DNA of 64,000 bases from Bizionia sp. M204 (GCF_023205095.1 NZ_CP046242.1:3275001-3339000); one strand, 5' to 3'. Shown: positions 19,184 through 29,622, counted from the first letter of the stretch. The notes: generated from the sequence alone by a model not told the origin. A program made the numbers and translations.

Positions 19184-19765
19184 ATGATTACACATATTCA
19201 AGGAAGACTTGTTGAAAAAAGGCCAACAGACGTTGTAATAGACTGCAATGGTGTTGGCTATCATTTAAATATATCACTGCATACTTTTTCGCAAATACCA
19301 GAGGGTGAAAATCTTAAGCTGTATACGCATCTTCAAGTTAAGGAGGATTCGCATACCTTGTTTGGCTTTTCATCACTCGCTGAACGTGAAATATTCCGCA
19401 TGCTTTTATCAGTTAGTGGTATTGGTGCCAGTACCGCGCGTACTATGTTGTCTTCTTTAACACCTGTGCAAGTTCGCGAAGGAATTGCAGTTGGTGATGT
19501 AGCATTAATACAATCTATAAAAGGTATTGGAGCCAAGACGGCTCAACGTGTTATTTTAGATTTGAAAGATAAAATTTTGAAAGTCTATGATATTGATGAA
19601 AATTCAACAGCACAAAGCAATACAAATAAAGATGAAGCGTTATCTGCTTTAGAAGTTTTGGGTTTTACCAAGAAACAGTCCGAACGCGTTATAGACAAGT
19701 TTTTAAGTCAAGAGCCACAAGCAAATGTCGAAACCATTATTAAGCAAGCGCTAAAAAATTTATAA
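19184..19765 (+). CDS. ruvA: Holliday junction DNA helicase subunit RuvA
   Basis: RuvA tetramers bind the four-way junction and load RuvB. The 193 residues show an N-terminal OB-fold (MITHIQGRLVEKRPTDVVID), two helix-hairpin-helix motifs (LLSVSGIGASTARTML and IQSIKGIGAKTAQRVILDLK), and a C-terminal three-helix domain that contacts RuvB (EALSALEVLGFTKKQ). It is probably transcribed with sprA, whose start lies 6 bases after the ruvA stop. Confidence 0.97.
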   Translation: MITHIQGRLVEKRPTDVVIDCNGVGYHLNISLHTFSQIPEGENLKLYTHLQVKEDSHTLFGFSSLAEREIFRMLLSVSGIGASTARTMLSSLTPVQVREGIAVGDVALIQSIKGIGAKTAQRVILDLKDKILKVYDIDENSTAQSNTNKDEALSALEVLGFTKKQSERVIDKFLSQEPQANVETIIKQALKNL

Positions 19766-19771
19766 TAGATT

Positions 19772-22700
19772 TTGAATACAACCAACCCTAATTTATATAA
19801 ATCCTTAAAAAATTACGTACTTGTTGCCAGTGCGCTTTTGTGTTCCGTATTAGCCTGGTCGCAAACAGAACCTGTAGAACAAGATTCAACACAAACCGGG
19901 TTTAATTTTGGCAATATGCAAATGCCAAATCCGTCGAGTATTGAGTCTAAATATAAATATGATCCCATAACGGATCGTTATATTTATACAGAAACAGTAG
20001 GCGAATTCAATATTAACTATCCCATAATTTTAACACCAGAAGAGTATCAGGATTTAATAGTAAGGCAAAGTTTACAATCGTATTACAAACAAAAAATTGA
20101 TGCTTTTGATGGTGTCAAAGAAGGTAGCGAGGAAGAACAGAAAAATTTATTACCTGAATTTTATATCAATTCCGGTTTTTTCGAAACTATTTTTGGAAGT
20201 AATACTATTGAGGTTATTCCACAGGGTTCGGTAGAAATGGATTTAGGTGTTTTATTTACCAAACAAGATAATCCAGCCTTTTCACCCAGAAATAGAAGTA
20301 GTTTCACATTTGATTTTGATCAGCGTATCAGCTTAAGTTTACTCGGTAAAGTAGGAACAAGGTTGCAAGTAACAGCTAATTATGATACCGAATCCACCTT
20401 CGATTTTCAAAATTTAATCAAATTAGAATACACACCAACTGAGGATGATATTATTCAGAAAATAGAAGTTGGTAATGTTAGTATGCCACTAAATAGTTCC
20501 TTAATTACAGGAGCACAAAGTTTATTTGGTGTTAAAACACAATTACAATTTGGAAGAACAACCATTACTGGTGTGTTCTCTGAACAACGTTCAGACAGGC
20601 GAACCGTAGTTGCTCAAGGAGGTGGAACGCTAGAAGAATTTGATTTCTTTGCGCGCGATTATGATGAAAACCGTCACTTCTTTTTAGCGCACTACTTTAG
20701 AGATAAATACGATGACGCTTTAGCTAATTATCCGTTTATTAATACCAATGTTCAAATTACCCGTATTGAAGTTTGGGTTACCAATAGAACCAATCGAACG
20801 GAAAATGTTCGAAATATTGTCGCACTTCAGGATTTAGGGGAATCAAATCCAAATCCAGCCGCTAATGATATTTTATTAAACCCTATTCCTCCCGGATTTT
20901 TAAATGCAGGACCTAATGCATTTCCTGATAACGGAAATAACGATTATGATCCTACAGCCATTGGTTCGGGGTCTGTTTTAAATGATAATATTCGCGACAT
21001 TGCAACCGCTCAACAAGGTTTTGGAAGTCTTTCAAGTGCTGTTAATGAAGGTTCTGATTATGCGAAATTAGAAAATGCCAGAAAGTTAACGGAAGGTCAA
21101 GAATATACTGTTGATACGCAATTAGGTTATATTTCCTTAAATCAACGCTTAAATAATGACGAAGTTGTAGCTGTAGCCTTCCAATATACCGTTGGCGGAC
21201 AAGTATATCAAGTTGGTGAATTTGCCAATGGAGGTGTAGATCCAACCGGAATTGATAATTCTGGGCCTATTACAACGGTTACAAATAGTACGTTAGTTTT
21301 AAAATTATTAAAAAGTCCAATTACAAATGTGCAACAGCCTATTTGGGACTTAATGATGAAAAATATTTATGATACAGGCGCGTATCAATTGAGTCAAGAG
21401 GATTTTAAATTGAATATTTTTTATAGTGAAGCTTCACCATTAAATTTTATTTCCCCTGTTGCTGGAACACCATTTCCAGGTTTTGAAGGGAATCCTATTC
21501 AGGAAACCACGTTATTACGATTATTTAATTTAGACCGCTTAAACTTTAATAATGATCCGCAAACTAATGGTGACGGATTTTTCGATTTTGTACCGGGAAT
21601 TACCGTTTTACCACAAAATGGTAAAATTGTTTTTACAAAAGTAGAGCCATTTGGTGAATATTTATTTAACACCTTATCATTATCCAATGCAGAAGATTAT
21701 AATAATGATTTAACCTATAATGCTAACCAGGCGAAATATGTTTATGATGTACTATATAAGCAAACCAAGGCAGCAGCTTTAGAAGAAGCTGATAAGAACA
21801 AGTTTTTATTAAAAGGACGTTACAAATCTGAAGGTGGTGATGGCATTCCAATTGGAGCATTTAATGTGCCTCGTGGTTCGGTTACCGTTACGGCAGGTGG
21901 TAGAACGTTAGTGGAAGGTGTAGATTATACCGTAAACTATGGTGCAGGAACGGTTCAAATTTTAGATGAAGCCTTAAAAGCGTCCAATACACCTATTCAA
22001 GTTTCAACGGAAAACAATGCGGTTTTTGGCCAGCAAACAAAACGTTTTACGGGTGTAAATGTGGAACATAAGTTTAATGAAAACTTTGTTATTGGTGGTA
22101 CCTGGTTGCACTTAAACGAACGACCTATTACGCAAAAGGCAAATTACAGTCAAGAGCCTATTAATAATCATATTTTCGGATTTAATGGAAACTACTCTAC
22201 TGAAGTGCCATTTTTAACCCGTTTAGTAAATAAGCTTCCAAATATTGATACAGATGTTATGTCCAACGTATCGGTTCGTGGTGAGTTTGCTTATTTAGCA
22301 CCAGGTTCTCCAAAAGGCACTGATTTTCAAGGTGAAGCCACTTCGTACGTGGATGATTTTGAAGGATCGCAAAATAACATCGATTTAAAATCACCACAAT
22401 CGTGGTTTCTATCTAGTAGACCTCGTGGTATAAACGGTAACAACGATGACCAAAACGGTATTGCTCAAGGTTTTGATCGTGCCATGCTAAACTGGTATAC
22501 TATTGATCCTATTTTCTATAGCAACAGAAGTCCAGATGGGATTACAGATGATGATATTTCTGATTTATTTACCAGTCGCGTATTTATAAATGAATTGTTT
22601 CCAGCCCAAGATATCGCGCAAGGTCAAACAACCGTTCTTTATACTTTGGATTTAGCATACTATCCAACAGAACGTGGTCCTTATAATTTCCAGACAAACA

Positions 22701-25700
22701 ATGTTGATATTCCAAATGGCACTTTAACCAATCCGCAAGACAGTTGGGCAGGGATTACAAGAGGATTAACCTCTACAGATTTTGAACAAGCAAACGTTGA
22801 GTATATTGAATTTTGGTTACAAGATCCATTTCAAGAAAATACGACTAATCCAGGAGGTAAATTGGTATTTAATTTAGGTAATATCTCTGAAGACGTTGTT
22901 AAAGACGGTCGTAAATTATATGAAAATGGCTTACCAATTGACGGGAACGTTATTGGCGTTTTACCGCAATCGCCTTCTTGGAATACGGTTTATCCGCAAA
23001 ATCAGTCCTTAATTTATGCCTTTGATACAACTGGAGACGAACGTACTAATCAAGATGTTGGTTATGATGGTTTGAGTGATGATGATGAACGCGCAGTTTT
23101 TACAGATTATTCGGCCTTACCGGATCCAGCAAATGACAATTATTCCTACTTTTTAAACGTAGATGGTGATATTTTTCAACGCTATAAAAATTATAATGGT
23201 GTAGATGGTAACTCACCAGACACGTTTTCCGATACCAATCGTGGTTCTACAACCCAACCAGATGTTGAAGATGTAAACCGAGATAATACCATGAATACCA
23301 TAGATAGTTATTATGAGTATGAATTGGATATTAAGCCAGGCGATTTAAATATTAACAATCCATACATTGTTGATATTAAAGAAAATCAAATTAGAAGTCT
23401 ACCAAACGGACAAACGGTGGTGCCAAAGTGGTATCAATTTAGAATCCCGGTTGATGATATTGATAGAACAGCAATAGGAGGAATTTCCGATTTACGTTCC
23501 ATTCGTTTTGCTAGAATGTTTTTAAAAGAATTTACCGAGAAAACAGTATTACGTTTTGGAACATTAGATTTAGTGCGTAGCGAATGGCGTCGTTATTCAC
23601 AAACATTAGATACCGATGAAGGTGATCCCTCTTTAGATAACACCGAATTTTCAGTAGGAGTTGTTAGTACGTTAAAAAATGATGGTAGTTACCAGTCGCC
23701 TCCAGGTGTAGATCCAGAAGAGCTTTTTAATAATAATACAGTAGTTAGACAGAATGAACAATCTTTATTATTAGATGTTTGTGGGTTGGAATCTGAAGAT
23801 GGACGTGCTGTATTTAAAAATATAAATGTGGATATGCGTCAGTACAAACGGTTACGTATGTACATGCACGCAGAGGAAGGTGATCAGCCAGGATTAAATG
23901 ATGATGATTTATTTGGTTTTATTAGAATGGGTAATGATTTAACTCAAAACTATTATGAAATCATGGTGCCTCTTAAAGTCTCACAAGGCTTTTCAAGAGA
24001 AGCCCTTTGGCCAGAAGCCAATCAAATAAATTTACCATTAGAATTACTTCAAGATATAAAATCAAAATCCATAGCAGCTGGAAATATTAGCAGTCTAAAT
24101 CCAACCTATTATGAGGTTATTGGAGAACAATTAAGTGCCGCAGCTGTCAATCAGTACGATCCATTGCCTGTTGGAATTGGCGATGCCGATAATTATCATC
24201 GTATCGCTATTGTTGGTAATCCAAATTTTGGCGATATCCGAACTTTAATGGTTGGTGTTAAAAACAGATCTGCACTTAACAAATGTGCCGTTGTTTGGCT
24301 TAACGAATTGCGTTTATCAGATATGGATAGCGAAGGTGGTTGGGCAGCCGTTTTAAGTATGGATTCTAATATAGCAGATTTTGCTAGTGTTAGTGCAACT
24401 GGACGTAAAAGTACATCAGGGTTTGGAAGTATAGAACAAGGCCCTCAAGAACGGAGTCGTGAAGATGTTCAGCAGTACGATATAGTAACCAATGTTAATG
24501 TTGGTCAGTTACTGCCTGAAAAATGGGGTATTCAAATACCATTTAATTATGGTGTTGGTGAAGAACGCATTACTCCAAAGTATGATGAATTTTATCGGGA
24601 TATAGAATTGCAAACGCAACTGGATAATAATGTAGATCAAGATTCTATTTTAAATGTCAACGAAAATTTCACCAAACGAAAGAGTATTAATTTCATCGGA
24701 GTTCGTAAAATTAGAACCGGGGAATCTGCACCTCGTTTTTATGATGTGGAAAACTTTACCGTTAATTACTCCTTCAATAAAGTAGAACATCGCGATTTTG
24801 AAATTGAAAGTGCGGTTGATAAAAATGTAAGAACAGGTGTTAATTACGCCTATAATTTTGCGCCATTAAGTATAGAGCCTTTCAAAAAGAATGATTCCTT
24901 ATTTATGGGTAAATATTGGAAAATCTTAAAAGACTTTAATATTAATCCTGTACCTGCAAGTTTTACGGTAAATTCTAATATTAATAGGCAGTTTAACAAA
25001 CAGAAGTTTAGAGAGATAGATTTAGGAGGTGGAAATATTGGTCTTCAAGAATTGTACAGACGTAATTATACTTTTGATTTTGGTTACACCGTAAACTACA
25101 ATTTAACCAAGTCCTTAACTATGAATTTCACGGCGTCTAACGTGAATATTGTTCGGAATTATTTCAAAAACAATATTCGTAATGGAGAACAAGATCCAAG
25201 TTTAGATGTTTGGGATGGTTTCTTTGATGTGGGAGATCCAAACACACAGTATCAACAATTAGGTATTAATTATGAAATACCAATAAACAAAATTCCAACC
25301 TTTGCGTTTATTGATGCCACCTATTCCTATAGTGGCGAATTCCAATGGCAAAAAGGATCAGATTTATTTGGCGATTTGGAAGTGGACGGTATAACCTACG
25401 ATTTAGGAAATACCATTTCCAATGCCAATCAGCACAATCTAAACACAACGTTCAATATGAACAAATTGTATAATTATGTTGGGTTGAAAAAGAAAACTAT
25501 TCGTAAAACGGCCGCTAACAGTCGTGATGTAAAAAGAACGCCAACACCTCCAGGCCAAGAGAGTCTAGCAAAAGATGGCCCAGTAGCAGATGCTAAAAAA
25601 GTATCTAAAAACAATACGGGAACCAAACTTTTAAATACAGGAATTGGCATTGTTACAGCAGTTAAACGTATTCAGTTTAATTACGCCGAAACTAGTGGTA

Positions 25701-26983
25701 CATATTTACCAGGATATTTACAAACTCCAGGATTTATTGGTACTTTAAAACCAACAGCTGGCTTTACATTTGGTAGTCAAAATGATGTTAGAAATATGGC
25801 AGCAAGACGTGGTTGGTTAACCTTATATCCTGATTTTAATGATCAGTATCGTGTAAATAAAACACGTCAATTGGATTTTTCTGCAAATATTGAACCTTTC
25901 AATGACCTGAAAATTGATATTGTGGGTAACAGAATGTACTCGGAAAACTATACTGAAAATTACCGTGTGAATGATTTAGGGAGCGAATTAGAGTATGAAT
26001 CCTTAACGCCAAATGCCTTTGGAAACTTTAATATTTCTACTGTATTAATAAAAACAGCATTCACTGCAAGTGATGAAACCCAATCGCAAACATTCAATGA
26101 GTTCAGGTCCAACCGATTAAAAGTAGCTAACAGATTAGCCCAAGAATTTTACGGTAATTCTGGCTATGCAGTAGATGCAGAAGGCTATCCGGTAGGATTT
26201 GGTAAAAACAGTCAGGCTGTCTTGTTACCATCCTTCTTATCAGCTTATACCGGTCAGAAAGCTGAAAAAGTTTCATTGAGTGCTTTCAGGGATGTGCCAA
26301 TTCCAAACTGGGATATTAAGTACACAGGATTAATGAATTTAAAATGGTTTAAAGATAAATTTAAGCGTTTTTCTATTGTTCATGGTTACCGTTCTAATTA
26401 TACTATTAACCAATTCCGTTCCAATTTAGATTACGATGCTGATAACCCAACAGCGGTGGATCAGAGTGGAAATTTCAAGAACGAAAAACTATACAGTAAT
26501 ATTAACTTAAGCGAAATGTTTAGCCCGCTATTCCGTATTGATATGGAAATGAAAAGCTCAATTAAAATTTTGCTTGAAATGAAAAAAGACCGACTTCTTT
26601 CATTGAGTTTCGATAATAATTTAATGACAGAAATTCAAGGAAATGAATATATTGTAGGATTAGGTTACCGCATTAAAGATGTTCGAATTAAAACAAAACT
26701 AGCAGGACCGAAAAAACGTATTGTTAGCGATTTGAATATGAAAGCAGATGTTTCCGTACGTGATAACAAAACTATTATTAGGTATTTAGATTTGGATAAT
26801 AACCAAATTACATCTGGTCAGACCATCTGGTCATTAAAATTTTCAACAGATTATGCGTTTAGTAAAAATCTAACTGGAATTTTTTACTTTGATTATGCTT
26901 TTTCCGAATACGCAATTTCAACTGCATTCCCACAGACTACTATTCGTTCAGGAATTACTTTAAGATATACATTTGGTAATTAA
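19772..26983 (+). CDS. sprA: Cell surface protein SprA, type IX secretion translocon
   Basis: SprA (Sov in Porphyromonas) is the very large outer membrane barrel through which type IX secretion cargo, including gliding adhesins, leaves the cell. The protein has 2403 residues, in the expected range. Residues 1-30 form a signal peptide ending in LAWS before QTEP. The body is rich in alternating beta-strand patterns, with repeated segments such as GSVEMDLGVLFTKQDNP and FTFDFDQRISLSLLGK, and ends in the barrel-like SGITLRYTFGN. The start is TTG at 19772, six bases after ruvA; it gives the signal peptide and no nearer ATG does. A potential promoter for gcvH follows. Confidence 0.96.
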   Translation: MNTTNPNLYKSLKNYVLVASALLCSVLAWSQTEPVEQDSTQTGFNFGNMQMPNPSSIESKYKYDPITDRYIYTETVGEFNINYPIILTPEEYQDLIVRQSLQSYYKQKIDAFDGVKEGSEEEQKNLLPEFYINSGFFETIFGSNTIEVIPQGSVEMDLGVLFTKQDNPAFSPRNRSSFTFDFDQRISLSLLGKVGTRLQVTANYDTESTFDFQNLIKLEYTPTEDDIIQKIEVGNVSMPLNSSLITGAQSLFGVKTQLQFGRTTITGVFSEQRSDRRTVVAQGGGTLEEFDFFARDYDENRHFFLAHYFRDKYDDALANYPFINTNVQITRIEVWVTNRTNRTENVRNIVALQDLGESNPNPAANDILLNPIPPGFLNAGPNAFPDNGNNDYDPTAIGSGSVLNDNIRDIATAQQGFGSLSSAVNEGSDYAKLENARKLTEGQEYTVDTQLGYISLNQRLNNDEVVAVAFQYTVGGQVYQVGEFANGGVDPTGIDNSGPITTVTNSTLVLKLLKSPITNVQQPIWDLMMKNIYDTGAYQLSQEDFKLNIFYSEASPLNFISPVAGTPFPGFEGNPIQETTLLRLFNLDRLNFNNDPQTNGDGFFDFVPGITVLPQNGKIVFTKVEPFGEYLFNTLSLSNAEDYNNDLTYNANQAKYVYDVLYKQTKAAALEEADKNKFLLKGRYKSEGGDGIPIGAFNVPRGSVTVTAGGRTLVEGVDYTVNYGAGTVQILDEALKASNTPIQVSTENNAVFGQQTKRFTGVNVEHKFNENFVIGGTWLHLNERPITQKANYSQEPINNHIFGFNGNYSTEVPFLTRLVNKLPNIDTDVMSNVSVRGEFAYLAPGSPKGTDFQGEATSYVDDFEGSQNNIDLKSPQSWFLSSRPRGINGNNDDQNGIAQGFDRAMLNWYTIDPIFYSNRSPDGITDDDISDLFTSRVFINELFPAQDIAQGQTTVLYTLDLAYYPTERGPYNFQTNNVDIPNGTLTNPQDSWAGITRGLTSTDFEQANVEYIEFWLQDPFQENTTNPGGKLVFNLGNISEDVVKDGRKLYENGLPIDGNVIGVLPQSPSWNTVYPQNQSLIYAFDTTGDERTNQDVGYDGLSDDDERAVFTDYSALPDPANDNYSYFLNVDGDIFQRYKNYNGVDGNSPDTFSDTNRGSTTQPDVEDVNRDNTMNTIDSYYEYELDIKPGDLNINNPYIVDIKENQIRSLPNGQTVVPKWYQFRIPVDDIDRTAIGGISDLRSIRFARMFLKEFTEKTVLRFGTLDLVRSEWRRYSQTLDTDEGDPSLDNTEFSVGVVSTLKNDGSYQSPPGVDPEELFNNNTVVRQNEQSLLLDVCGLESEDGRAVFKNINVDMRQYKRLRMYMHAEEGDQPGLNDDDLFGFIRMGNDLTQNYYEIMVPLKVSQGFSREALWPEANQINLPLELLQDIKSKSIAAGNISSLNPTYYEVIGEQLSAAAVNQYDPLPVGIGDADNYHRIAIVGNPNFGDIRTLMVGVKNRSALNKCAVVWLNELRLSDMDSEGGWAAVLSMDSNIADFASVSATGRKSTSGFGSIEQGPQERSREDVQQYDIVTNVNVGQLLPEKWGIQIPFNYGVGEERITPKYDEFYRDIELQTQLDNNVDQDSILNVNENFTKRKSINFIGVRKIRTGESAPRFYDVENFTVNYSFNKVEHRDFEIESAVDKNVRTGVNYAYNFAPLSIEPFKKNDSLFMGKYWKILKDFNINPVPASFTVNSNINRQFNKQKFREIDLGGGNIGLQELYRRNYTFDFGYTVNYNLTKSLTMNFTASNVNIVRNYFKNNIRNGEQDPSLDVWDGFFDVGDPNTQYQQLGINYEIPINKIPTFAFIDATYSYSGEFQWQKGSDLFGDLEVDGITYDLGNTISNANQHNLNTTFNMNKLYNYVGLKKKTIRKTAANSRDVKRTPTPPGQESLAKDGPVADAKKVSKNNTGTKLLNTGIGIVTAVKRIQFNYAETSGTYLPGYLQTPGFIGTLKPTAGFTFGSQNDVRNMAARRGWLTLYPDFNDQYRVNKTRQLDFSANIEPFNDLKIDIVGNRMYSENYTENYRVNDLGSELEYESLTPNAFGNFNISTVLIKTAFTASDETQSQTFNEFRSNRLKVANRLAQEFYGNSGYAVDAEGYPVGFGKNSQAVLLPSFLSAYTGQKAEKVSLSAFRDVPIPNWDIKYTGLMNLKWFKDKFKRFSIVHGYRSNYTINQFRSNLDYDADNPTAVDQSGNFKNEKLYSNINLSEMFSPLFRIDMEMKSSIKILLEMKKDRLLSLSFDNNLMTEIQGNEYIVGLGYRIKDVRIKTKLAGPKKRIVSDLNMKADVSVRDNKTIIRYLDLDNNQITSGQTIWSLKFSTDYAFSKNLTGIFYFDYAFSEYAISTAFPQTTIRSGITLRYTFGN

Positions 26984-26993
26984 TGCGTATTAG

Positions 26994-27024
26994 TTTGAAA
27001 ATATAAAGCGAATAAATACATTTG
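26994..27024 (+). promoter_or_regulatory. Candidate gcvH promoter
   Basis: TTTG at 26994-26997, a 19-base spacer, and TACATTTG at 27017-27024 match the Bacteroidota consensus closely, 18 bases before the gcvH ATG. Confidence 0.7.
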
Positions 27025-27042
27025 TAAAAAAATATAATAATT

Positions 27043-27423
27043 ATGAATATTCCAGCCGAATTAAAATATACAAAAGACCACGAGTGGGTTAAGTTAGAAG
27101 GAGATGTTGTAACCATAGGTATTACAGATTTTGCACAAAGCGAATTAGGTGATATTGTTTATGTTGAAGTGGAAACTGTAGACGATACATTAGACGCAGA
27201 TGAGATTTTTGGTTCTGTGGAAGCTGTAAAAACAGTATCTGATTTATTCTTACCAGTAGCTGGTGAAATCATTGAGTTTAATGAAGCTTTAGAGGATGCT
27301 CCAGAAACGGTAAATTCAGATCCTTATGGCGCAGGCTGGATGATTAAAGTTAAATGTTCTAACGTATCAGATGTAGACGGACTTATGTCTGCAGATGAAT
27401 ATAAAGAACTTATTGGTGCTTAA
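27043..27423 (+). CDS. gcvH: Glycine cleavage system H protein
   Basis: GcvH carries the lipoyl arm that shuttles the aminomethyl group between the P, T and L proteins of glycine cleavage, and it can also donate lipoyl groups. The 126 residues match the family length. The lipoylated lysine is Lys63 in [11 protein letters not shown]. The N-terminal [13 protein letters not shown] and the terminal GAGWMIKVK are typical. The genes for the other glycine cleavage proteins are not in the window. The VanZ-like gene overlaps its 3' end. Confidence 0.98.
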   Translation: MNIPAELKYTKDHEWVKLEGDVVTIGITDFAQSELGDIVYVEVETVDDTLDADEIFGSVEAVKTVSDLFLPVAGEIIEFNEALEDAPETVNSDPYGAGWMIKVKCSNVSDVDGLMSADEYKELIGA

Positions 27424-27793
27424 AAAGTACGCCTTATTAATTTCTATTGGCTATACCGTTTCGCTATTGGCGTTAAGTTTATTGACATTAGATTTTGATA
27501 AGATTGAGGATTTAGTGCCATCATTTAGTGATAAGATTTTCCATTTCGGAGCGTATGCACTATTAACTCTGGTTTGGTTTTATACCCTTACCGTCCATTT
27601 CAATTTTACAAAAATTAAAGCTTTACTCATTGTAACCTCTGCTAGTATTGCATTTGGTACAATTATTGAAGTGTTACAAAAAGAATTAACAAACACGCGT
27701 ACTTTTGATTGGTATGATGTTACAGCAAATATGGGAGGTGTCGTTATTGCGGCTTCTATAGTGCTCTTCTACAAAAAAAGTGACGTTAAATAA
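27395..27793 (+). CDS. VanZ-like membrane protein
   Basis: This is a small membrane protein of up to 132 residues with about four hydrophobic segments. The VanZ-family residues are present: [12 protein letters not shown] in the first loop, then E-x2-Q, R, and [12 protein letters not shown] near the end. VanZ proteins are linked to glycopeptide resistance in some bacteria, but the wider family has no settled function. The ATG at 27395 overlaps gcvH by 29 bases; a GTG at 27416 would shorten the protein by seven residues and the overlap to 8 bases, and is equally plausible. It is likely co-transcribed with gcvH. Confidence 0.83.
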   Translation: MNIKNLLVLKKYALLISIGYTVSLLALSLLTLDFDKIEDLVPSFSDKIFHFGAYALLTLVWFYTLTVHFNFTKIKALLIVTSASIAFGTIIEVLQKELTNTRTFDWYDVTANMGGVVIAASIVLFYKKSDVK

Positions 27794-27858
27794 TATTAAT
27801 CGTTTGTTTAATTACCAATTTATTGGTTATTTTAGCAAGCAGTAATAAATAGATAACT

Positions 27859-28578
27859 ATGGAACCTAAAAAAAATCCGAAAGCAAACGTTGGTAGAAAC
27901 AGCTCACTGTTCTTTGCCATTGGTTTAGCATTAATGTTGTTTTTAACAAACTATGCTATTAACTATAAAACCTATGATAAAGAATTGATAGATATCGGTA
28001 CTTTAGATATGGGAGAAGAGTTGGAAGAAGAAGTTCCAATTACTGAAACCATTGCTACGCCACCACCACCACCGCCACCACCTGCAGCGCCAGAAGTGAT
28101 TGAGATTGTGGAAGATGATGAAGAGGTTGAAGAAACCGTAATCGAATCAACAGAAACAAGTCAAGAAGAAGAAATTGTTGAAATTGAAGAGGTTGAAGTA
28201 GAAGAGGTAGAGGAAATAGAGGAAGTTCCGTTTGCAGTTATTGAAAATGTGCCTGTTTTCCCAGGTTGTGAAAGTGGAAACAATGAAGCTAAAAAAGCCT
28301 GTATGAATAAAAAGATGAATGATTTCATCGCGAAAAAATTCAACACAGATTTAGCGCAAGAATTGGGATTATCCGGAATTCAACAAATTCGCGTTTTCTT
28401 TAAAATTGATAAAAATGGTGATATTGTAGATGTAAAAGCAAGAGCACCACACCCAAGTTTAGAAAAAGAAGCTATGCGTGTAATTGGTTTGTTACCTAAA
28501 ATGAAGCCAGGAAAACAACGTGGAAAAGCGGTAAGAGTACCTTACTATTTACCAATAAAGTTCCAAGTTCAAGATTAA
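27859..28578 (+). CDS. TonB-like energy transducer with acidic linker
   Basis: TonB proteins link the proton-motive force at the inner membrane to outer membrane transporters. The 239 residues have a short cytoplasmic N-terminus, one membrane helix (about 16-34), a run of eight prolines (68-75), a strongly acidic linker (about 79-122, mostly Glu with Val and Ile), and a C-terminal TonB domain (128-237). That domain carries VPVFPGCES, a second cysteine (137 and 148), FFKIDKNGDI, ARAPHPSLEKEA and LLPKMKPG. The acidic linker is unusual, because TonB linkers are normally Pro/Lys/Glu-rich. No exbB or exbD lies nearby. The gene after it encodes a paralog with the same domain. Confidence 0.85.
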   Translation: MEPKKNPKANVGRNSSLFFAIGLALMLFLTNYAINYKTYDKELIDIGTLDMGEELEEEVPITETIATPPPPPPPPAAPEVIEIVEDDEEVEETVIESTETSQEEEIVEIEEVEVEEVEEIEEVPFAVIENVPVFPGCESGNNEAKKACMNKKMNDFIAKKFNTDLAQELGLSGIQQIRVFFKIDKNGDIVDVKARAPHPSLEKEAMRVIGLLPKMKPGKQRGKAVRVPYYLPIKFQVQD

Positions 28579-28605
28579 GCAAAACTGCTTTTTTATATAA
28601 AATTA

Positions 28606-28643
28606 AAATCCCGTTACTATTTTAGTAACGGGATTTCTTTTTT
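28606..28643 (+). terminator. Intrinsic terminator after the first TonB-like gene
   Basis: A 14-base perfect stem (28606-28619 with 28623-28636) with a three-base loop is followed by CTTTTTTT. It separates the two TonB-like genes into different transcripts. Confidence 0.9.
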
Positions 28644-28679
28644 GGTATGCTTATTGCTTTTTTAACATAATATTAACTT

Positions 28680-28697
28680 GCTTGCCATTAGGCAGGC
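28680..28697 (+). other. Small hairpin in the leader of the second TonB-like gene
   Basis: GCTTGCC and GGCAGGC flank ATTA, giving a seven-base stem with one G-T pair, 18 bases before the ATG at 28715. It is unusually GC-rich for its surroundings and may be a remnant of a dispersed palindromic repeat. Confidence 0.4.
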
Positions 28698-28714
28698 ATC
28701 TAAACTGTAGTATT

Positions 28715-29509
28715 ATGAACTTTTTAAACAAAAAGAAAGTCAACACTCTGCAAAGTGTTCCTTCCGTAAAAAAACATCATAAGCATGATGTAAATTTACA
28801 AAAAAACGCAACCATTTACTTTCAGGTGGGTTTAATTCTCTGTCTGCTCGTTGCCTATGGCTTGTTGGAAATGAGTTTTCAAACGGTGGACCGAACGCTT
28901 CCAGAAATGGGGGTTGTAAATGAACCACCCACTGAATTTTCCATGAATAGTTTTCAGGTTTACAAAGAACCGATAGAGGAACCCGTTGTTGAAAAAAAGA
29001 AATCACCAACAGATTCTCCAGAATTAGAAGTGATAAGTAATACGGACACTTCAGCCGAAACTACTGACACTTTTTTAAGTCATGATTCCTCTAACGAAAA
29101 ACCGGATTTAGATGCAGGTGATGTACATATTGTTGAAGTTCCTGAAGATCCAATTAATATTATGTTAGTGGAAAAAGTGCCTGTTTTCCCTGGATGTGAG
29201 TCGGCAACAAACAACGATCAACGTCGCGCATGCCTAAATGCTAAAGTAAGCAACTTTGTAAAAAATCAATTTAATACAGATAGGGGACAAAATATTGGCC
29301 TTCAAGGAGTGCAAAAAATTTATGTTAATTTTAAAATTAATAAAAATGGCGACATAGAAATTTTACAAACACGAGCACCACATGTAAATTTGGAAGAAGA
29401 AGCGCAGCGTGTTGTAAATAAACTCCCTAAAATGAAACCAGCACAACATGGTAATAAAAGTGTAGATGTGCTTTATACCCTGCCCATTGCTTTTAAAGTC
29501 GAATACTAA
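28715..29509 (+). CDS. Second TonB-like protein, paralog of the preceding one
   Basis: This protein has 264 residues. A basic, histidine-containing N-terminus (KKHHKHD) precedes one membrane helix (about 33-51), a long hydrophilic linker without a proline run (52-150), and a C-terminal TonB-type domain (152-262). The domain has VPVFPGCES, cysteines at 161 and 173, INKNGDIEI, TRAPHVNLEEEA and LPKMKPA, closely matching its upstream neighbour. I chose the ATG at 28715; a frame open from TTG 28682 would run through the leader hairpin and add residues that do not look like protein. It lies between two terminators and so is probably transcribed alone. Confidence 0.82.
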   Translation: MNFLNKKKVNTLQSVPSVKKHHKHDVNLQKNATIYFQVGLILCLLVAYGLLEMSFQTVDRTLPEMGVVNEPPTEFSMNSFQVYKEPIEEPVVEKKKSPTDSPELEVISNTDTSAETTDTFLSHDSSNEKPDLDAGDVHIVEVPEDPINIMLVEKVPVFPGCESATNNDQRRACLNAKVSNFVKNQFNTDRGQNIGLQGVQKIYVNFKINKNGDIEILQTRAPHVNLEEEAQRVVNKLPKMKPAQHGNKSVDVLYTLPIAFKVEY

Positions 29510-29533
29510 TTGCCATAATTTATGTATAGGAAT

Positions 29534-29568
29534 GCCGTTATTATAGAAGCTATGATAACGGCTTTTTT
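29534..29568 (+). terminator. Intrinsic terminator after the second TonB-like gene
   Basis: A 13-base stem with one G-T pair (29534-29546 with 29550-29562), a three-base loop and six T residues end this unit. Confidence 0.88.
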
Positions 29569-29622
29569 ATAGGCGTATTATTAAAAAAATAGTATCTTTC
29601 AACACTCATAAATCCATACTTA

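Noticed and set aside
27395-27793. VanZ-like gene as an antibiotic resistance determinant
   Set aside because: No vanH, vanA or vanX genes are present, and VanZ-fold proteins are common in Bacteroidota without any resistance.
28682-28714. Upstream TTG start for the second TonB-like protein
   Set aside because: The added stretch is encoded by the small GC-rich hairpin and leader and does not resemble protein seen in its paralog; the ATG at 28715 is adequate.
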